Shown: positions 51,528-61,500, numbered from the stretch's first letter. The stretch: 64,000 nt of DNA from Chryseolinea soli (GCF_003589925.1 NZ_CP032382.1:1240001-1304000), one strand, 5' to 3'. Notes: generated by a model from the letters alone, not told the origin. Program-made: numbers and translations.

Positions 51528-52211
51528 TTATTGCTTCAGGATATAACCGATGCCCCGTACGTTTTCAATCCGCAAGGTGTCATCACTGCGAAGGTATTTC
51601 CGGAGTTTGGAAACAAACACGTCCATGCTGCGGGCTACGAAGAACCCGTCGTCTTCCCAAACGGTCTTCAAAAAAACATCGCGCTCGATGACCTTGCCGC
51701 CGTGACGAAAGAAGATCTGGAGCACTTTGCACTCTTTGTACGTGAGGCGCGTGGTGACACCGTTGGCGCACAGGGAAAGGTTGTGTACGTCTAACGTGGA
51801 ACGGCCCGCCTTTAAAACCGGTGTGCGGTCGGCGGTGCCCATGGACCGTTTCAGGATCGCTTCGATGCGGTATTTGAATTCTTCGATGCTGAACGGCTTG
51901 CACACATAATCATCGGCGCCCACTTGGAAGCCCCGGATGCGGTCGGCGGTTTGGTTCTTGGCCGTGAGAAAAACAATGGGGACCTGCTGGTTGTATTTGC
52001 GGATTTCCAGGGCCAGGTCGAAACCGTCTTTCCGGGGCAACATGATGTCGAGGATGCAGAGGTCGAAGGCGTGGCTGTGGAAAGCGGAGAGTCCCTGCTC
52101 GCCGTTGGGACAGAGGCGAACGCTCCAGCCATAACCCTCCAGGGTATCTTTCAAAAGGAAGCCGAGGCTTTCGTCGTCTTCCACCAACAGGATGTCCGGC
52201 GTGCCGTTCAT
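51528..52211 (-). CDS. OmpR-family two-component response regulator
   Basis: 227 residues. Receiver domain (1-120) with the acidic pair VEDDES and the phosphoacceptor Asp55 in DLCILDIMLPRKDGFD, switch Thr in IVFLTAK, and Lys in DDYVCKPFS. Winged-helix Trans_reg_C domain (about 130-226; RLTYKECKVLQIFFRHGGKV, ARSMDVFVSKLRKYLRSDDT, NVRGIGYIL). The ATG overlaps the sensor kinase stop in an ATGA arrangement. Direct repeats at 53480-53517 upstream of the kinase gene fit an autoregulatory site. Confidence 0.97.
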   Translation of the reverse strand: MNGTPDILLVEDDESLGFLLKDTLEGYGWSVRLCPNGEQGLSAFHSHAFDLCILDIMLPRKDGFDLALEIRKYNQQVPIVFLTAKNQTADRIRGFQVGADDYVCKPFSIEEFKYRIEAILKRSMGTADRTPVLKAGRSTLDVHNLSLCANGVTTRLTYKECKVLQIFFRHGGKVIERDVFLKTVWEDDGFFVARSMDVFVSKLRKYLRSDDTLRIENVRGIGYILKQ

Positions 52212-53431
52212 GCTCGCGGTAAAAAGATGCGCACGTCCGTGCCCTTGTCGAGTTCGCTGAACAGGCTCACTTCCCCGCGATGCGAGCGGATCACGCTTTT
52301 CACAAAGCTCAACCCCAAACCAAAGCCTTTCACGTGGACATCGCCGGAGCGCACGCGGAAAAACTTCTCAAACACTTTTTGCTTCATTTGGGGGGCAATG
52401 CCGATGCCGTTGTCGATGATGTCGATGGCAATGCCCTTGCCGCTGTCGCGCGTTTGTACCACGATGTGGGGTGCGTGCGGGGAATATTTCTCGGCATTGT
52501 CGATCACGTTGTTGATGGCCTGCGTCAACAGTTCGCGGTCGCCGAGGATCAACGTCGATTCCGCTTCGAACTTCAGGTGCAGTTGTCCCTGGCGCTCCTG
52601 GACTTTCAGTTGAAATGCTTCGGCACAATTGGCGATGAGTTGGTGCACGTCTACCCGCTCCAACGCGGGTTGCAAGTGATCTACCGAAGCGCCCAGCAGT
52701 ACCTGGTCGATCTTCTCGCGCAATTTTTCATTCTCCTTTAGCAGGATGTCGATGTATACTTGCGTGCCGTTTTGTTCGGGCGTTTTATTCTTCAACATTT
52801 CGCCCGCGATCTTGATATTCGTTACAGGGGTTTTGAACTCGTGGGTCATGTTGTTGATGAAATCGCTTTTCAGCTCGGCAAACTTGCGTTCCCGCAACAG
52901 CGACAGAATGGCGTAGGCAAAGAAGCCCATCATGAGCAACAACATAAAGGTGGAGAAGATCCAGATGTCCAGCTGCGCCGCTACATAGCTTTCTTTTTTG
53001 GGAAAGTATACGGCAAAATTCTTTTCCATGGCATTTTGTTGCGCGCTGGCGTGGTCTTCCGGCAACCGGGGTTGCGTAGCCTTCACATAGTTGCCATAGA
53101 CGAGTGTGTCGTCGTCGGCATTGTATACGCCCAGTTCATAATCGAGGTCGAGGCTGCGCGACAGGAATTCTTTTTTCAGCAAGCGGTCCAGTGCAGCGTC
53201 GTTCAACGCGCTTTCCGTGGAAACAAAAAAGAAATTGGACGAAAGCTTCTTCACGTGCGGAGCGGGCGAAACCGAATCGGCTACGTGCATCAAGGCGAGT
53301 TGCACGCGGTGATCGAATTGTTGTTCGGCTGCATCGAATGCCCGCTTGAACCAATACACCTGCACCACCAGCAGGCAGGTGAGCACCACGGTGCCCAGTA
53401 AAATGATCTTTCCTAAATGCTTGCGTTTCAT
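52208..53431 (-). CDS. Two-component sensor histidine kinase
   Basis: 407 residues. TM1 (LGTVVLTCLLVVQVYWF), a periplasmic sensor region (about 30-155), TM2 (IWIFSTFMLLLMMGFFAYAI), HisKA with phosphoacceptor His197 (NNMTHEFKTPVTNIKIAGEM) and a HATPase_c domain with N-box NVIDNAEKYSPHAP, G1 IIDNGIGIA and G2 GFGLGLSFVKSVI. No HAMP domain is evident. The stimulus is unknown. It starts the minus-strand kinase/regulator operon, divergent from the DUF2723 gene. Confidence 0.96.
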   Translation of the reverse strand: MKRKHLGKIILLGTVVLTCLLVVQVYWFKRAFDAAEQQFDHRVQLALMHVADSVSPAPHVKKLSSNFFFVSTESALNDAALDRLLKKEFLSRSLDLDYELGVYNADDDTLVYGNYVKATQPRLPEDHASAQQNAMEKNFAVYFPKKESYVAAQLDIWIFSTFMLLLMMGFFAYAILSLLRERKFAELKSDFINNMTHEFKTPVTNIKIAGEMLKNKTPEQNGTQVYIDILLKENEKLREKIDQVLLGASVDHLQPALERVDVHQLIANCAEAFQLKVQERQGQLHLKFEAESTLILGDRELLTQAINNVIDNAEKYSPHAPHIVVQTRDSGKGIAIDIIDNGIGIAPQMKQKVFEKFFRVRSGDVHVKGFGLGLSFVKSVIRSHRGEVSLFSELDKGTDVRIFLPRA

Positions 53432-53479
53432 TGTATAAAAATAAGGCTTTAAACGCGAACCGCCTTTTGTCGCCCGGTT

Positions 53480-53517
53480 TTTAACACTCCTTTAACACTT
53501 CTTTACACTCCTTAACC
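53480..53517. promoter_or_regulatory. 11-bp direct repeats, probable response-regulator site
   Basis: TTTAACACTCC (53480-53490), TTTAACACTTC (53491-53501), TTTACACTCC (53502-53511), then TTAACC (53512-53517) are tandem copies with one-helical-turn spacing. They lie between the divergent two-component operon and DUF2723 gene. OmpR/PhoB-type regulators bind direct repeats of this spacing. Whether this regulator binds them is inference. Confidence 0.6.
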
Positions 53518-53560
53518 AAGCCGCTTTATCGCGGTGCGTAGCATTGTAAAAAACTTTACC

Positions 53561-56500
53561 ATGCCCCACGCAAATTTCCGGTTTTCCCAAAACTACAGCT
53601 ACTTCCTCGCGGCGCTGCTGCTCCTCTTGCTCGGCTTTACCCTCGTGGCCCTGGACCCCGCCGCCAACGGCTTTGGCGTCCTGACCCTCTGGATTGCACC
53701 GCCCATTTTATTGGCGGGATTTGCTTTGCCTGTGATCGGCATCCTGGGGGCGGACCATTTCCGCGGGCTGCACCTCGTGCAGGCCTGGAAGACCAACCCA
53801 ATCCAACACGCCGGCGGCCTCGTCGCTTTCCTGGCGGCGTTCGTCACCTACCTGGTCACCCTGGAACCAACGGCAAGCCTTTGGGATTGTTCGGAATTTA
53901 TTGCGTCGGCCTACAAGCTGCAGGTGCCCCACACGCCGGGCACCCCGCTTTCGTTGCTCTTCGGCAGGGTGTTTAGCATGCTTTCGTTCGGAAACGTGAA
54001 GCTGGTGGCTTGGACCATCAATATGATGAGCGGCTTGTTTTCGGCGCTCGCGGTGTGGGTGATCTATCATATCCTCTGCTACCTCATCCAAACCCTGCGG
54101 CCGGCCGATACCCCCAACGCCCTGGTGGCCATCGCGGCCCTGGGTGGCAGCTTGTGCATGGCATTTTCCGATTCGTTCTGGTATTCGGCGGTGGAAGCGG
54201 AGACCTATGGCGGGGCGTGTTTTTTCCTGGTGCTTTTGCTTTGGCTTATCCTGAAAGGGAAAGACCAACCGGAATCACAACGGTGGCGCTGGATCATATT
54301 GATCGCCTATGTCGCCGGCCTGGCCTATTGCGTCCATCCCATGTGCTTGCTGGTGCTGCCCGTGCTGCCGTTCTCGTGGTATGCCCGTGAACGGCGGCTC
54401 ACGTTTTGGATGATCCTGGCCACTGTGGGCAGCGGGTTTCTCACCGTGTTCCTCATCAACCGCCTGGTGGCCATCGGGCTCTTTGAGCTGGCGTTCTCGA
54501 TGGACTTCTTTTTTGTCAACACACTTCACTTTCCGTTTTACTCAGGTGCTTTGGCACTGATCGTGCTGATGATCGCAGTCTTTTATGTTGTACTAAAAAA
54601 ATATGCCCGTTTGTCAACCTATACCTGGGCTTTCATTTTTCTGTTGGTAGGATTTTCACCGTACGCCTTGCTCTTTATCCGGTCGGGACACAATCCGCCG
54701 ATCGATGAAACCAATCCTGAAAATTTGTACATGATCAAGGCCTACATGAATCGCGAATCGTATCCTTCCAGTCCGATGTTGTATGGCCCCTATTTCGATG
54801 CCGAAGTCGAGGAGTTTACGGTGAAGAGCAAGGCCTATACAAAGGGGCCTACAGCCTATGAACTTTCCGGGCCCCTGATCGAATATGAATACGAGCCGGC
54901 GCGACAAACCATTTTGCCCCGGCTCTACAGTCGCGATCCCGATCACATCGAAGCCTATCGCAGTTGGCTGGACCTGAAGCCGGGCGAAAAACCGCGCTTT
55001 GTCGACAACCTGAGATTCATGTTCAGCACCCAGCTGGGCCACATGTATCTGCGCTACTTCTTTTTCAATTTTGCAGGACGCGAAAGCGACGTGCAGGGGG
55101 CGGACTGGCTCAAGCCCTGGCAAAGTTTGCACGCGGCCGGCGACCATCCCAATCCAGGCAGGAATCAATATTGGTTGTTGCCTTTTGTCGCCGGCGTGTT
55201 GGGAATGCTCTTTCAATATCAAAAGGACAGGAAGGGCTTCCTTGCCGTGACCGTATTTTTTCTGCTCACCGGTCTGATCCTCGCGCTTTATCTCAATTCA
55301 CCTCCTGTTGAACCCCGCGAACGCGACTATATCTACGTGGGGTCGTATATCGCTTTCTGTTTGTGGATTGGGATCGGTTTTTTCCATGCCGCGCATTTCG
55401 CCTTGAAAAAAACAAAAAGCCTTGTCTTGTGCGGCGCGCTGTGTGTCCTTGTGCCGGTGTGGATGTTCTATCAGAATTTTGATGACCACAATCGCGCCGG
55501 CAGGACTTTCCAGATCGACAGCGCCCGCAATACGCTGAGAAGTTGCGCTCCCAACGCCATTCTCTTTACCGGCGGCGACAACGATACGTTCCCGTTCTGG
55601 TACATCCAGGAAGTGGAAGGCTTTCGCACCGACGTGCGTGTGATGGTGCTCAGCTATTTTAATACCGATTGGTATATCCAGCAATTGAAAAGACAATATT
55701 ATCAATCACCACCCTTTGCCCTTACGTTGGATGAAAAAGCTTACCGTCAATACGGCCCCAACGACGTGCTCTACATCCAGGAAAGCATTAAAGAGGGTAT
55801 CGACGCAAAAAAATACCTGCAGTTGCTCAACGAAGAGCACAGCGCCCTTCGCGTTTTGACTGCACAAGGCGATGCTTACAATATTGTTCCGTCGCGCACA
55901 CTGAAGATAAACCTCGAACCACCGGTGTCGCAAAATAAGTTGACCGCCAACGACACGGCCGCACCCAAAGGGCAGATCATGAATCTAAAGCTGACCGAGA
56001 ACTATTTGCAAAAGAATGCATTGGCGTTAGTAGATCTCATCGTGAGCAATCACGGCGAACGGCCCATCTATTTTAATTTCACCTCCATCAACACCATCGG
56101 GCTGGACCTGAAACCCTACGCCGTGCAGGAAGGCACGCTGTACAGGCTTACGCCAACGTCGCATGATGAAAAAAACATTCCCGTCGACAAGGCCCTTACC
56201 TACAAGTATCTTGTCGAACAAGCCGACTACGCGAATCTCGCCAGCCCGAATGTTTATTTTAACTATGAGGATTTTCATGCGCGCATGATCGTCCCCATCC
56301 GTCAATCCTTCAACGCGCTGGCGGAAGCCTACCTGGAAGAAGGTGAAACGGAAATGGCGGAGAAAGTACTCGTCGAGGCCGTCGAAAAATTATATCCACC
56401 GCACCTGCTTCCCTCCTATACCAACCTGCAAGCCGCCGACATGCTCATGGCTCTGGGGAAAGATGAAATGGCGCAACGTCTCACGACGTCTGTTTACGAG

Positions 56501-56638
56501 TATGCTTCCGATATGGTGTTGCAGGATCGCGAGGCCGGCGTGCCCAGCAGCGACCTGAACCTTTTTCTGATGCAAAAATCAAACGAGCTTTTAAAAGAAT
56601 GGCAAAAAACAGATGCCGCGTCCGCATTTGATAAATAG
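53561..56638 (+). CDS. DUF2723 membrane protein (GT-C-like, TMEM260-type)
   Basis: 1025 residues from the ATG at 53561; a GTG-started extension of nine codons is unlikely. Numerous transmembrane helices over about 1-610, with the family signature TLEPTASLWDCSEFIASAYK (normally PTASFWDCGEFIA) and LQVPHTPGTPLSLLFGRVFS, where Asp/Glu probably serve catalysis. The second half is soluble (LYDS-like SARNTLRSCAPNAILFTGGD; NGERPIYF-like NHGERPIYFNF), and the C-terminus carries TPR-like helices (AEAYLEEGETEMAEKVLVEA). It is related to the eukaryotic TMEM260/POMT-like O-mannosyltransferases; in Bacteroidota a role in protein O-glycosylation has been proposed. Confidence 0.93.
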   Translation: MPHANFRFSQNYSYFLAALLLLLLGFTLVALDPAANGFGVLTLWIAPPILLAGFALPVIGILGADHFRGLHLVQAWKTNPIQHAGGLVAFLAAFVTYLVTLEPTASLWDCSEFIASAYKLQVPHTPGTPLSLLFGRVFSMLSFGNVKLVAWTINMMSGLFSALAVWVIYHILCYLIQTLRPADTPNALVAIAALGGSLCMAFSDSFWYSAVEAETYGGACFFLVLLLWLILKGKDQPESQRWRWIILIAYVAGLAYCVHPMCLLVLPVLPFSWYARERRLTFWMILATVGSGFLTVFLINRLVAIGLFELAFSMDFFFVNTLHFPFYSGALALIVLMIAVFYVVLKKYARLSTYTWAFIFLLVGFSPYALLFIRSGHNPPIDETNPENLYMIKAYMNRESYPSSPMLYGPYFDAEVEEFTVKSKAYTKGPTAYELSGPLIEYEYEPARQTILPRLYSRDPDHIEAYRSWLDLKPGEKPRFVDNLRFMFSTQLGHMYLRYFFFNFAGRESDVQGADWLKPWQSLHAAGDHPNPGRNQYWLLPFVAGVLGMLFQYQKDRKGFLAVTVFFLLTGLILALYLNSPPVEPRERDYIYVGSYIAFCLWIGIGFFHAAHFALKKTKSLVLCGALCVLVPVWMFYQNFDDHNRAGRTFQIDSARNTLRSCAPNAILFTGGDNDTFPFWYIQEVEGFRTDVRVMVLSYFNTDWYIQQLKRQYYQSPPFALTLDEKAYRQYGPNDVLYIQESIKEGIDAKKYLQLLNEEHSALRVLTAQGDAYNIVPSRTLKINLEPPVSQNKLTANDTAAPKGQIMNLKLTENYLQKNALALVDLIVSNHGERPIYFNFTSINTIGLDLKPYAVQEGTLYRLTPTSHDEKNIPVDKALTYKYLVEQADYANLASPNVYFNYEDFHARMIVPIRQSFNALAEAYLEEGETEMAEKVLVEAVEKLYPPHLLPSYTNLQAADMLMALGKDEMAQRLTTSVYEYASDMVLQDREAGVPSSDLNLFLMQKSNELLKEWQKTDAASAFDK

Positions 56639-56790
56639 GGTTCTTTGCCGCCGGGGGTTTTTACTTAATTTCTATTCGCTAACCCGCTGTCTTGTCACGA
56701 TATTCTTCCGGGGAGTATTTCTTTTCGGAAGAATTATTATCTTGGTGGAAAGTTATCCCTCATCTTCACCCTAACCCCTGTTACCAACAG

Positions 56791-58023
56791 ATGTGTACTT
56801 CCCGACACGTTGTGAGATCCAGCGCGGCGCTTCTGCTTCTCTTTCAACTCCTCATCCTTTTCCCTTGCTTTGCCCAACGCGAATTCGTAGAAGGGTCAAT
56901 CGTGCTCACTTCCGGTGAAACCGTGAGAGGCTGGATCGACCGGGGCAAGACTAAAAAGAACTATAAGCGCTGTACGTTCAAAAGCGACAAAAAAGGGAAG
57001 GCCCGCGATTACTTACCAACCGAGCTTCGCTCTTACAGTTTTGACAATGGCAAGCATTTCATCGCCAAGACCGGCGTCGCCGACAGCAGCAATTATTTTG
57101 CGGAAGAAATGCTGAAGAGTACGGTCTCCCTCTACACCAACGGGCGCTACTTCTTCTACTCGAAAGGCGATCAATACGGTTATCTTCCGGAACCCTATAA
57201 CAAAACATTCTACGACAAAAGAAATGACCGTTACTCCAGACAGATACGACCCTATGTCGACACGTTGATGCGCATCATGAGCGACTGTCAAAGCATGTTG
57301 ATACCGATTCAAACTTCTGCTTACACACACCGGTCGCTGCATTCCGTATTCCGAAAATACAATACCTGCATCGGCGCTCCGTTGCAAGACTTCGATAAGC
57401 AACCTTGGCTGCGGGTCAATTTTAAACTCGGTGCCGGTATGGCCTTCACGAAGTTCACCGTGACGCCCCACGGATTTCCACCCTTTAATGAAGCCGCCGT
57501 GGACAAAGCCCAGGCCGCGACCTTTGGCGGAGGCATTTCCCTCTACTCGCCCCGCGTGACCAACCAGCTCAAGCTAACCCTGGAAGGCTGGTATGTTCAA
57601 AACAAGTTTCATGGTCGTTCAACCGTGTCGTCCAGCGTGAACACCTATCACTATGAATTTTTTACAAACGTGACCTCCTTCAAAATTCCAATCGGTCTTC
57701 AATATAATTTAAGCGATGCGCCCTTCTCGCCCTTTGTTGGCGGTGGTTTTATGGATGAGATCATCAGCGGAACCTCGGGTTCGGCATCACTCGATATTGA
57801 AACGGGAAACCTCGTGACGGTGGCGTCTGATCCAGGCGTTGCAGGATTTCGTAAATACATGCTGGGCTTTTGGCTCTCTGCCGGCGTGAGCCAACGAATA
57901 AGCGGTCGCCTTGCGGCTGTGCTGATGGCACGCTATGAAAACATGAATGGGTATATCGGAGACGGTCTGAGCACCGATTCCCATGTCAGCGCGCTGTCGG
58001 CCGTTGTTGAACTTCAATTCTAA
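56791..58023 (+). CDS. Outer-membrane beta-barrel protein with N-terminal extension
   Basis: 410 residues from the ATG at 56791 (MCTSRHVVRSSAALLLLFQL), where the signal peptide starts; the frame opens at a TTG 33 codons earlier. After FAQREFVEGSIVLTSGETVRGW comes an N-terminal extension resembling the DUF-type domain seen before Bacteroidota porin-like barrels (LRSYSFDNGKHFIA), then a barrel (RVNFKLGAGMAFTKFTVTPH; VTSFKIPIGLQYNLSDAPFS) ending in VVELQF. Function unknown. In operon with a lipoprotein 13 bp downstream. Confidence 0.85.
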   Translation: MCTSRHVVRSSAALLLLFQLLILFPCFAQREFVEGSIVLTSGETVRGWIDRGKTKKNYKRCTFKSDKKGKARDYLPTELRSYSFDNGKHFIAKTGVADSSNYFAEEMLKSTVSLYTNGRYFFYSKGDQYGYLPEPYNKTFYDKRNDRYSRQIRPYVDTLMRIMSDCQSMLIPIQTSAYTHRSLHSVFRKYNTCIGAPLQDFDKQPWLRVNFKLGAGMAFTKFTVTPHGFPPFNEAAVDKAQAATFGGGISLYSPRVTNQLKLTLEGWYVQNKFHGRSTVSSSVNTYHYEFFTNVTSFKIPIGLQYNLSDAPFSPFVGGGFMDEIISGTSGSASLDIETGNLVTVASDPGVAGFRKYMLGFWLSAGVSQRISGRLAAVLMARYENMNGYIGDGLSTDSHVSALSAVVELQF

Positions 58024-58036
58024 AATTTCGAACGTT

Positions 58037-58414
58037 ATGAAACTGAACTATATTCTTCTTGTTACGGGCCTCCTCTTTGCGTGCACCGATACCAGCGAGG
58101 AGCTTGACCAACGCGACTATCCCCGCATTGAAACCTTTGCTCCCCAGATAACCAGTGACGGCGCACACTTTAGCGGAACGTTCCTCGTACCTGGCAAAAA
58201 CAAAATCACAGACCACGGTTTTATCTGGGATCATGACTTTCCCGATCTTGCCACAGCACCCAAATTTTCCATGGGTCCAACCGAAACCACGGGGCCCTTT
58301 GACGCCGATGTGAAATATACGTTTGTAAAAGGACGAGAATATGTCGTCCGCGCCTATGCGATCACGTCGGACTATAAAGTTTTGGGGCAGGCGTTCAGGT
58401 TTACGGCGGAGTAG
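58037..58414 (+). CDS. Small FN3-like lipoprotein
   Basis: 125 residues from the ATG at 58037. Lipobox LLFAC (Cys15), then one immunoglobulin/fibronectin-III-like beta domain (FAPQITSDGAHFSGTFLVPG; DHGFIWDHDFPDLATAPKFS; REYVVRAYAITSDYKVLGQA). Probably anchored in the outer membrane and perhaps a partner of the preceding barrel; no enzymatic motif. It lies 13 bp after that gene. Confidence 0.85.
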   Translation: MKLNYILLVTGLLFACTDTSEELDQRDYPRIETFAPQITSDGAHFSGTFLVPGKNKITDHGFIWDHDFPDLATAPKFSMGPTETTGPFDADVKYTFVKGREYVVRAYAITSDYKVLGQAFRFTAE

Positions 58415-58434
58415 AAAGTAGAAATTTCACCGCG

Positions 58435-61071
58435 CTACTCATATCGCAACGTCCGCACGGGGTTTGCCCTGGACGCCCGCGCTACCTGGAAGCTAATGGA
58501 AAGCAACGCCAACAAAACCGTAAGAGACACGGGCACCAGCGCCATCCACCACGAAAGATCAACTCTGTAGGCATAGCTCTTTAGCCATTGCTGCATCAGT
58601 AAATATCCCAGCGGAATCGCGACGAGATTGGCCATGAAGATAAGACGAACATAATCGCGCGTCAGCAACACCATGATCTCCCGGAGTGAAGCACCCAATA
58701 CTTTTCGAACGCCGATCTCCTTGGTGCGTTGTGTCACCATGAAGGCCGACAATCCAAACAGGCCAAGACACGAAATAAAGATCAGCACTTGTGAGCCGCT
58801 CACCAGGGCTGCGTTCATTTTCTGGTCCGATTCATAGAGACGCATCAGGCGCTCGTCCAGGAATTGATAGGTCATGGGTTCGTTGCTCATGACCGCCTTA
58901 TAGGTTTGTTCGATCCGGCTCACCATTTCTGTAGGATGTTCCCCATCCGTCTTCACATACAAGAAACTGGCGTAGGGTGTGAGGCCCATCACCAACGGCG
59001 CCACTTTTTGCTTCAAGGAAAAAAGGTTGACGTCCTTTACCACACCGATCACCTGACCCTTCTTGCCGTAGTTGAAGCCCTCGATCTTTCGGCCAAGTGG
59101 TCCTTGCGGGGTCTTATCCCAGCCGTAGGCTTTTACCGCGGCTTCGTTGACGAGGTAAGCGGCTTTGTAGTCGGCTTCATTCGTTGGATCAAAGTTCCTT
59201 CCCTGGATCACTTCAAGACCCAACACCCGCAAATAATCTTTATCAAAGTGCAGCCGCGATACCGTGCTGGATTTCATTTCACCGTTGGCCCGTTCCACAT
59301 AGTGTTCATCCACCATATCGGAATAGCCCGGCACATAATCGCATACGGCTGCCCCGGATACACCCGTGACCACCAGGAGCTTTTCTTTCAACACCAGCAA
59401 GTCCTTCATATAAGCATCCGGGATCGTGATGATCATAACATTTTCCTTGCTGAAGCCCAGGTCCTTCTGACTGAGGTAGCGCATTTGCGCACTCACCACC
59501 AGGACAGCCACGATCATGATCGCCGAAATGGCAAACTGCGTCATCAAAAGTGTTTTCCTGAAATGCGCTTTTCCCGGACCACCGCTCAACTTGCTTTTCA
59601 ATATTTGTATGGGATTGATCCACGATAGATAGAACGCCGGATAAAATCCCGAAAGCAACGACAAGACCAGCACCACGCCCGTCGCCGTCATCAAAAACTC
59701 CCGTTGACGGAAGATGCTCATGTCGAGTTTGTATTCCATCAGCGTATTGAAGCGAGGGATCAACAGGTAAAAGATCCCCACACCAATTGCCGCCGCGATG
59801 AACGTTATCAGGACGGCCTCGATCATGAATTGTTTTTGGATCTGGTGACGCAGGGCACCGATTACTTTTCTCACGCCGATCTCCTTGAAGCGATGGGCCG
59901 ACGCCGCTATGGCGAGGTTTGTATAGTTTATGCCGGAAGAAAAAAGAAAGAACAGCGCCAACACCGAGAAAGCATACATATACCCGACGCTGCCACCGGG
60001 AGAAAGCTCATACATTTTGTCGGAATGATGATGAATGTCCGTCAACGGCTGAAGGAACACCGCCACCTTTGCCCCAAAGGCCTCCGCTACCTTCTTGATG
60101 TTTTCGTTGGCGGCGATGAAATCGGTGATTCGCTTTTGCAGTACCTGCGGATCGGTTCCCGGGTTGACACGAATGTAGGTATAGGCGTGCGAGTCATCCC
60201 ACACATTGTCGTTGCCCCGACCTTGCCAGCCAACCAACGCTTCGGGATGCCAGTGACTGCTGTAGGGTATGTCCTTCACTACGCCGCCCACAGCCAACTC
60301 CTGTTTATCGATGCGGATCACGGTTTGCAGCAGGTCGCGCCGTTCCAAATAATCGGGACCAAAGATCTTTGTTGCCAGCGTATGGGATAGTACAACGCGA
60401 TCCGGCTGACGCAACGCCGCCGCATTGCCGGCGAGGAAACGAAAGGTGATCACCTTGAAGATCGTGGAGTCGGCTATAAAAATGTTTTGCTGATAGAAGG
60501 ACTTGTCCTGGTAGGTCACCGAAGAATTGCCGGTAGTATACGACCACGTCATGAACCGGGCCATGTCTTTGATCTCGGGAAGAGCTTCTTTCAAGGCCAG
60601 ACCGATGGCCGGTGGGATGGGTGCAAATTGTGTTTCTTTTGTATCGATCACCGTACTACAACTGATGCGGTACACCGACGATGGATCATCCACATAACGG
60701 TCATAAGAAAGTTCCGTATAAACGTAGGCAATCAGCAGCAGGGAACACCCTATTCCAAGCGCCAGACCAAAGGTGTTGACCACGAGGAATTGTTTGTCGC
60801 GCTTCATACTTCGGAAAGCGCTTTTCAAATAGTGACCGAAAAGCATCCGGAAAGGTGTTTGCGAAAAGCCATGCTTTCTTCTTCGCAGAATGTAGGGTCT
60901 GAAAAAAGAGAACACGTCCAGCACAAATTGAAAGCGCGCCGACCGAACGCCGTAGTCGCGGACGCGTTCATAGAACCGCTCGTGCAGGTCGCCTTGAAGA
61001 TCGTGAAGCAAATGCGGTGCGCAAAACCATGCAAAGAAGCGATCCGCCCAAACCGGTGGTTTATGTTTCAT
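58435..61071 (-). CDS. FtsX/MacB-type permease with N-terminal permease-prefix domain
   Basis: 878 residues. The N-terminal prefix (about 1-75; PPVWADRFFAWFCAPHLLHD, LQGDLHERFYERVRDYGVRS) is the soluble extension found in ADOP-like permeases that neighbour PadR regulators. Two MacB_PCD/FtsX units follow: first with HRFKEIGVRKVIGALRHQIQ, second with FMVTQRTKEIGVRKVLGASL. No ATPase domain is fused. It lies 8 bp after the padR stop, so regulator and transporter form an operon. Substrate unknown; it probably exports a peptide, lipid or antimicrobial compound. Confidence 0.94.
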   Translation of the reverse strand: MKHKPPVWADRFFAWFCAPHLLHDLQGDLHERFYERVRDYGVRSARFQFVLDVFSFFRPYILRRRKHGFSQTPFRMLFGHYLKSAFRSMKRDKQFLVVNTFGLALGIGCSLLLIAYVYTELSYDRYVDDPSSVYRISCSTVIDTKETQFAPIPPAIGLALKEALPEIKDMARFMTWSYTTGNSSVTYQDKSFYQQNIFIADSTIFKVITFRFLAGNAAALRQPDRVVLSHTLATKIFGPDYLERRDLLQTVIRIDKQELAVGGVVKDIPYSSHWHPEALVGWQGRGNDNVWDDSHAYTYIRVNPGTDPQVLQKRITDFIAANENIKKVAEAFGAKVAVFLQPLTDIHHHSDKMYELSPGGSVGYMYAFSVLALFFLFSSGINYTNLAIAASAHRFKEIGVRKVIGALRHQIQKQFMIEAVLITFIAAAIGVGIFYLLIPRFNTLMEYKLDMSIFRQREFLMTATGVVLVLSLLSGFYPAFYLSWINPIQILKSKLSGGPGKAHFRKTLLMTQFAISAIMIVAVLVVSAQMRYLSQKDLGFSKENVMIITIPDAYMKDLLVLKEKLLVVTGVSGAAVCDYVPGYSDMVDEHYVERANGEMKSSTVSRLHFDKDYLRVLGLEVIQGRNFDPTNEADYKAAYLVNEAAVKAYGWDKTPQGPLGRKIEGFNYGKKGQVIGVVKDVNLFSLKQKVAPLVMGLTPYASFLYVKTDGEHPTEMVSRIEQTYKAVMSNEPMTYQFLDERLMRLYESDQKMNAALVSGSQVLIFISCLGLFGLSAFMVTQRTKEIGVRKVLGASLREIMVLLTRDYVRLIFMANLVAIPLGYLLMQQWLKSYAYRVDLSWWMALVPVSLTVLLALLSISFQVARASRANPVRTLRYE

Positions 61072-61079
61072 AGCTTACC

Positions 61080-61412
61080 TTATATATTTTTGAAAACAAC
61101 TTTTGGCATCAGGCTCCACAGGGCGTCGCGCTGCGTTTTGCTGCGCAGCAAAGCCTTTTTTCCGGCGGCTGAGATGGTGAAGATGCGCTTGCTTCGTCCG
61201 CCCCGTTCCTGGGTGGCACCGCCGAGTTTGGAATCCACGTACCCTTTTTCTTCCAGGCGGTTCAAGGCAGAATGCACCACCGCGAAGATGACGTTGCGCT
61301 TGGTGACGCGTTTGATCTCTTTCGCAATGGCAATGCTGTAGGCCTCCTCCTGCAAGATGCCCACCGTGAGCAACACCAGTTCTTCAAATTCGCCGAGGTT
61401 TGTTCCTTTCAT
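61080..61412 (-). CDS. PadR-family transcriptional regulator
   Basis: 110 residues: winged-helix PadR fold (LGEFEELVLLTVGILQEEAY, HSALNRLEEKGYVDSKLGGA, RGGRSKRIFTISAAGKKALL) with a short C-terminal dimerisation helix. PadR proteins repress nearby transporter genes and release on binding small molecules. The stop is 8 bp before the permease gene, so it probably represses its own operon. Confidence 0.95.
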   Translation of the reverse strand: MKGTNLGEFEELVLLTVGILQEEAYSIAIAKEIKRVTKRNVIFAVVHSALNRLEEKGYVDSKLGGATQERGGRSKRIFTISAAGKKALLRSKTQRDALWSLMPKVVFKNI

Positions 61413-61500
61413 GAACCGTTATTTGTTCACTAAATGTATAGCTAATAAACGCCAATGTCAACGGTTCTATTTTATTTGTTATTCAAATAATGATGAAATA

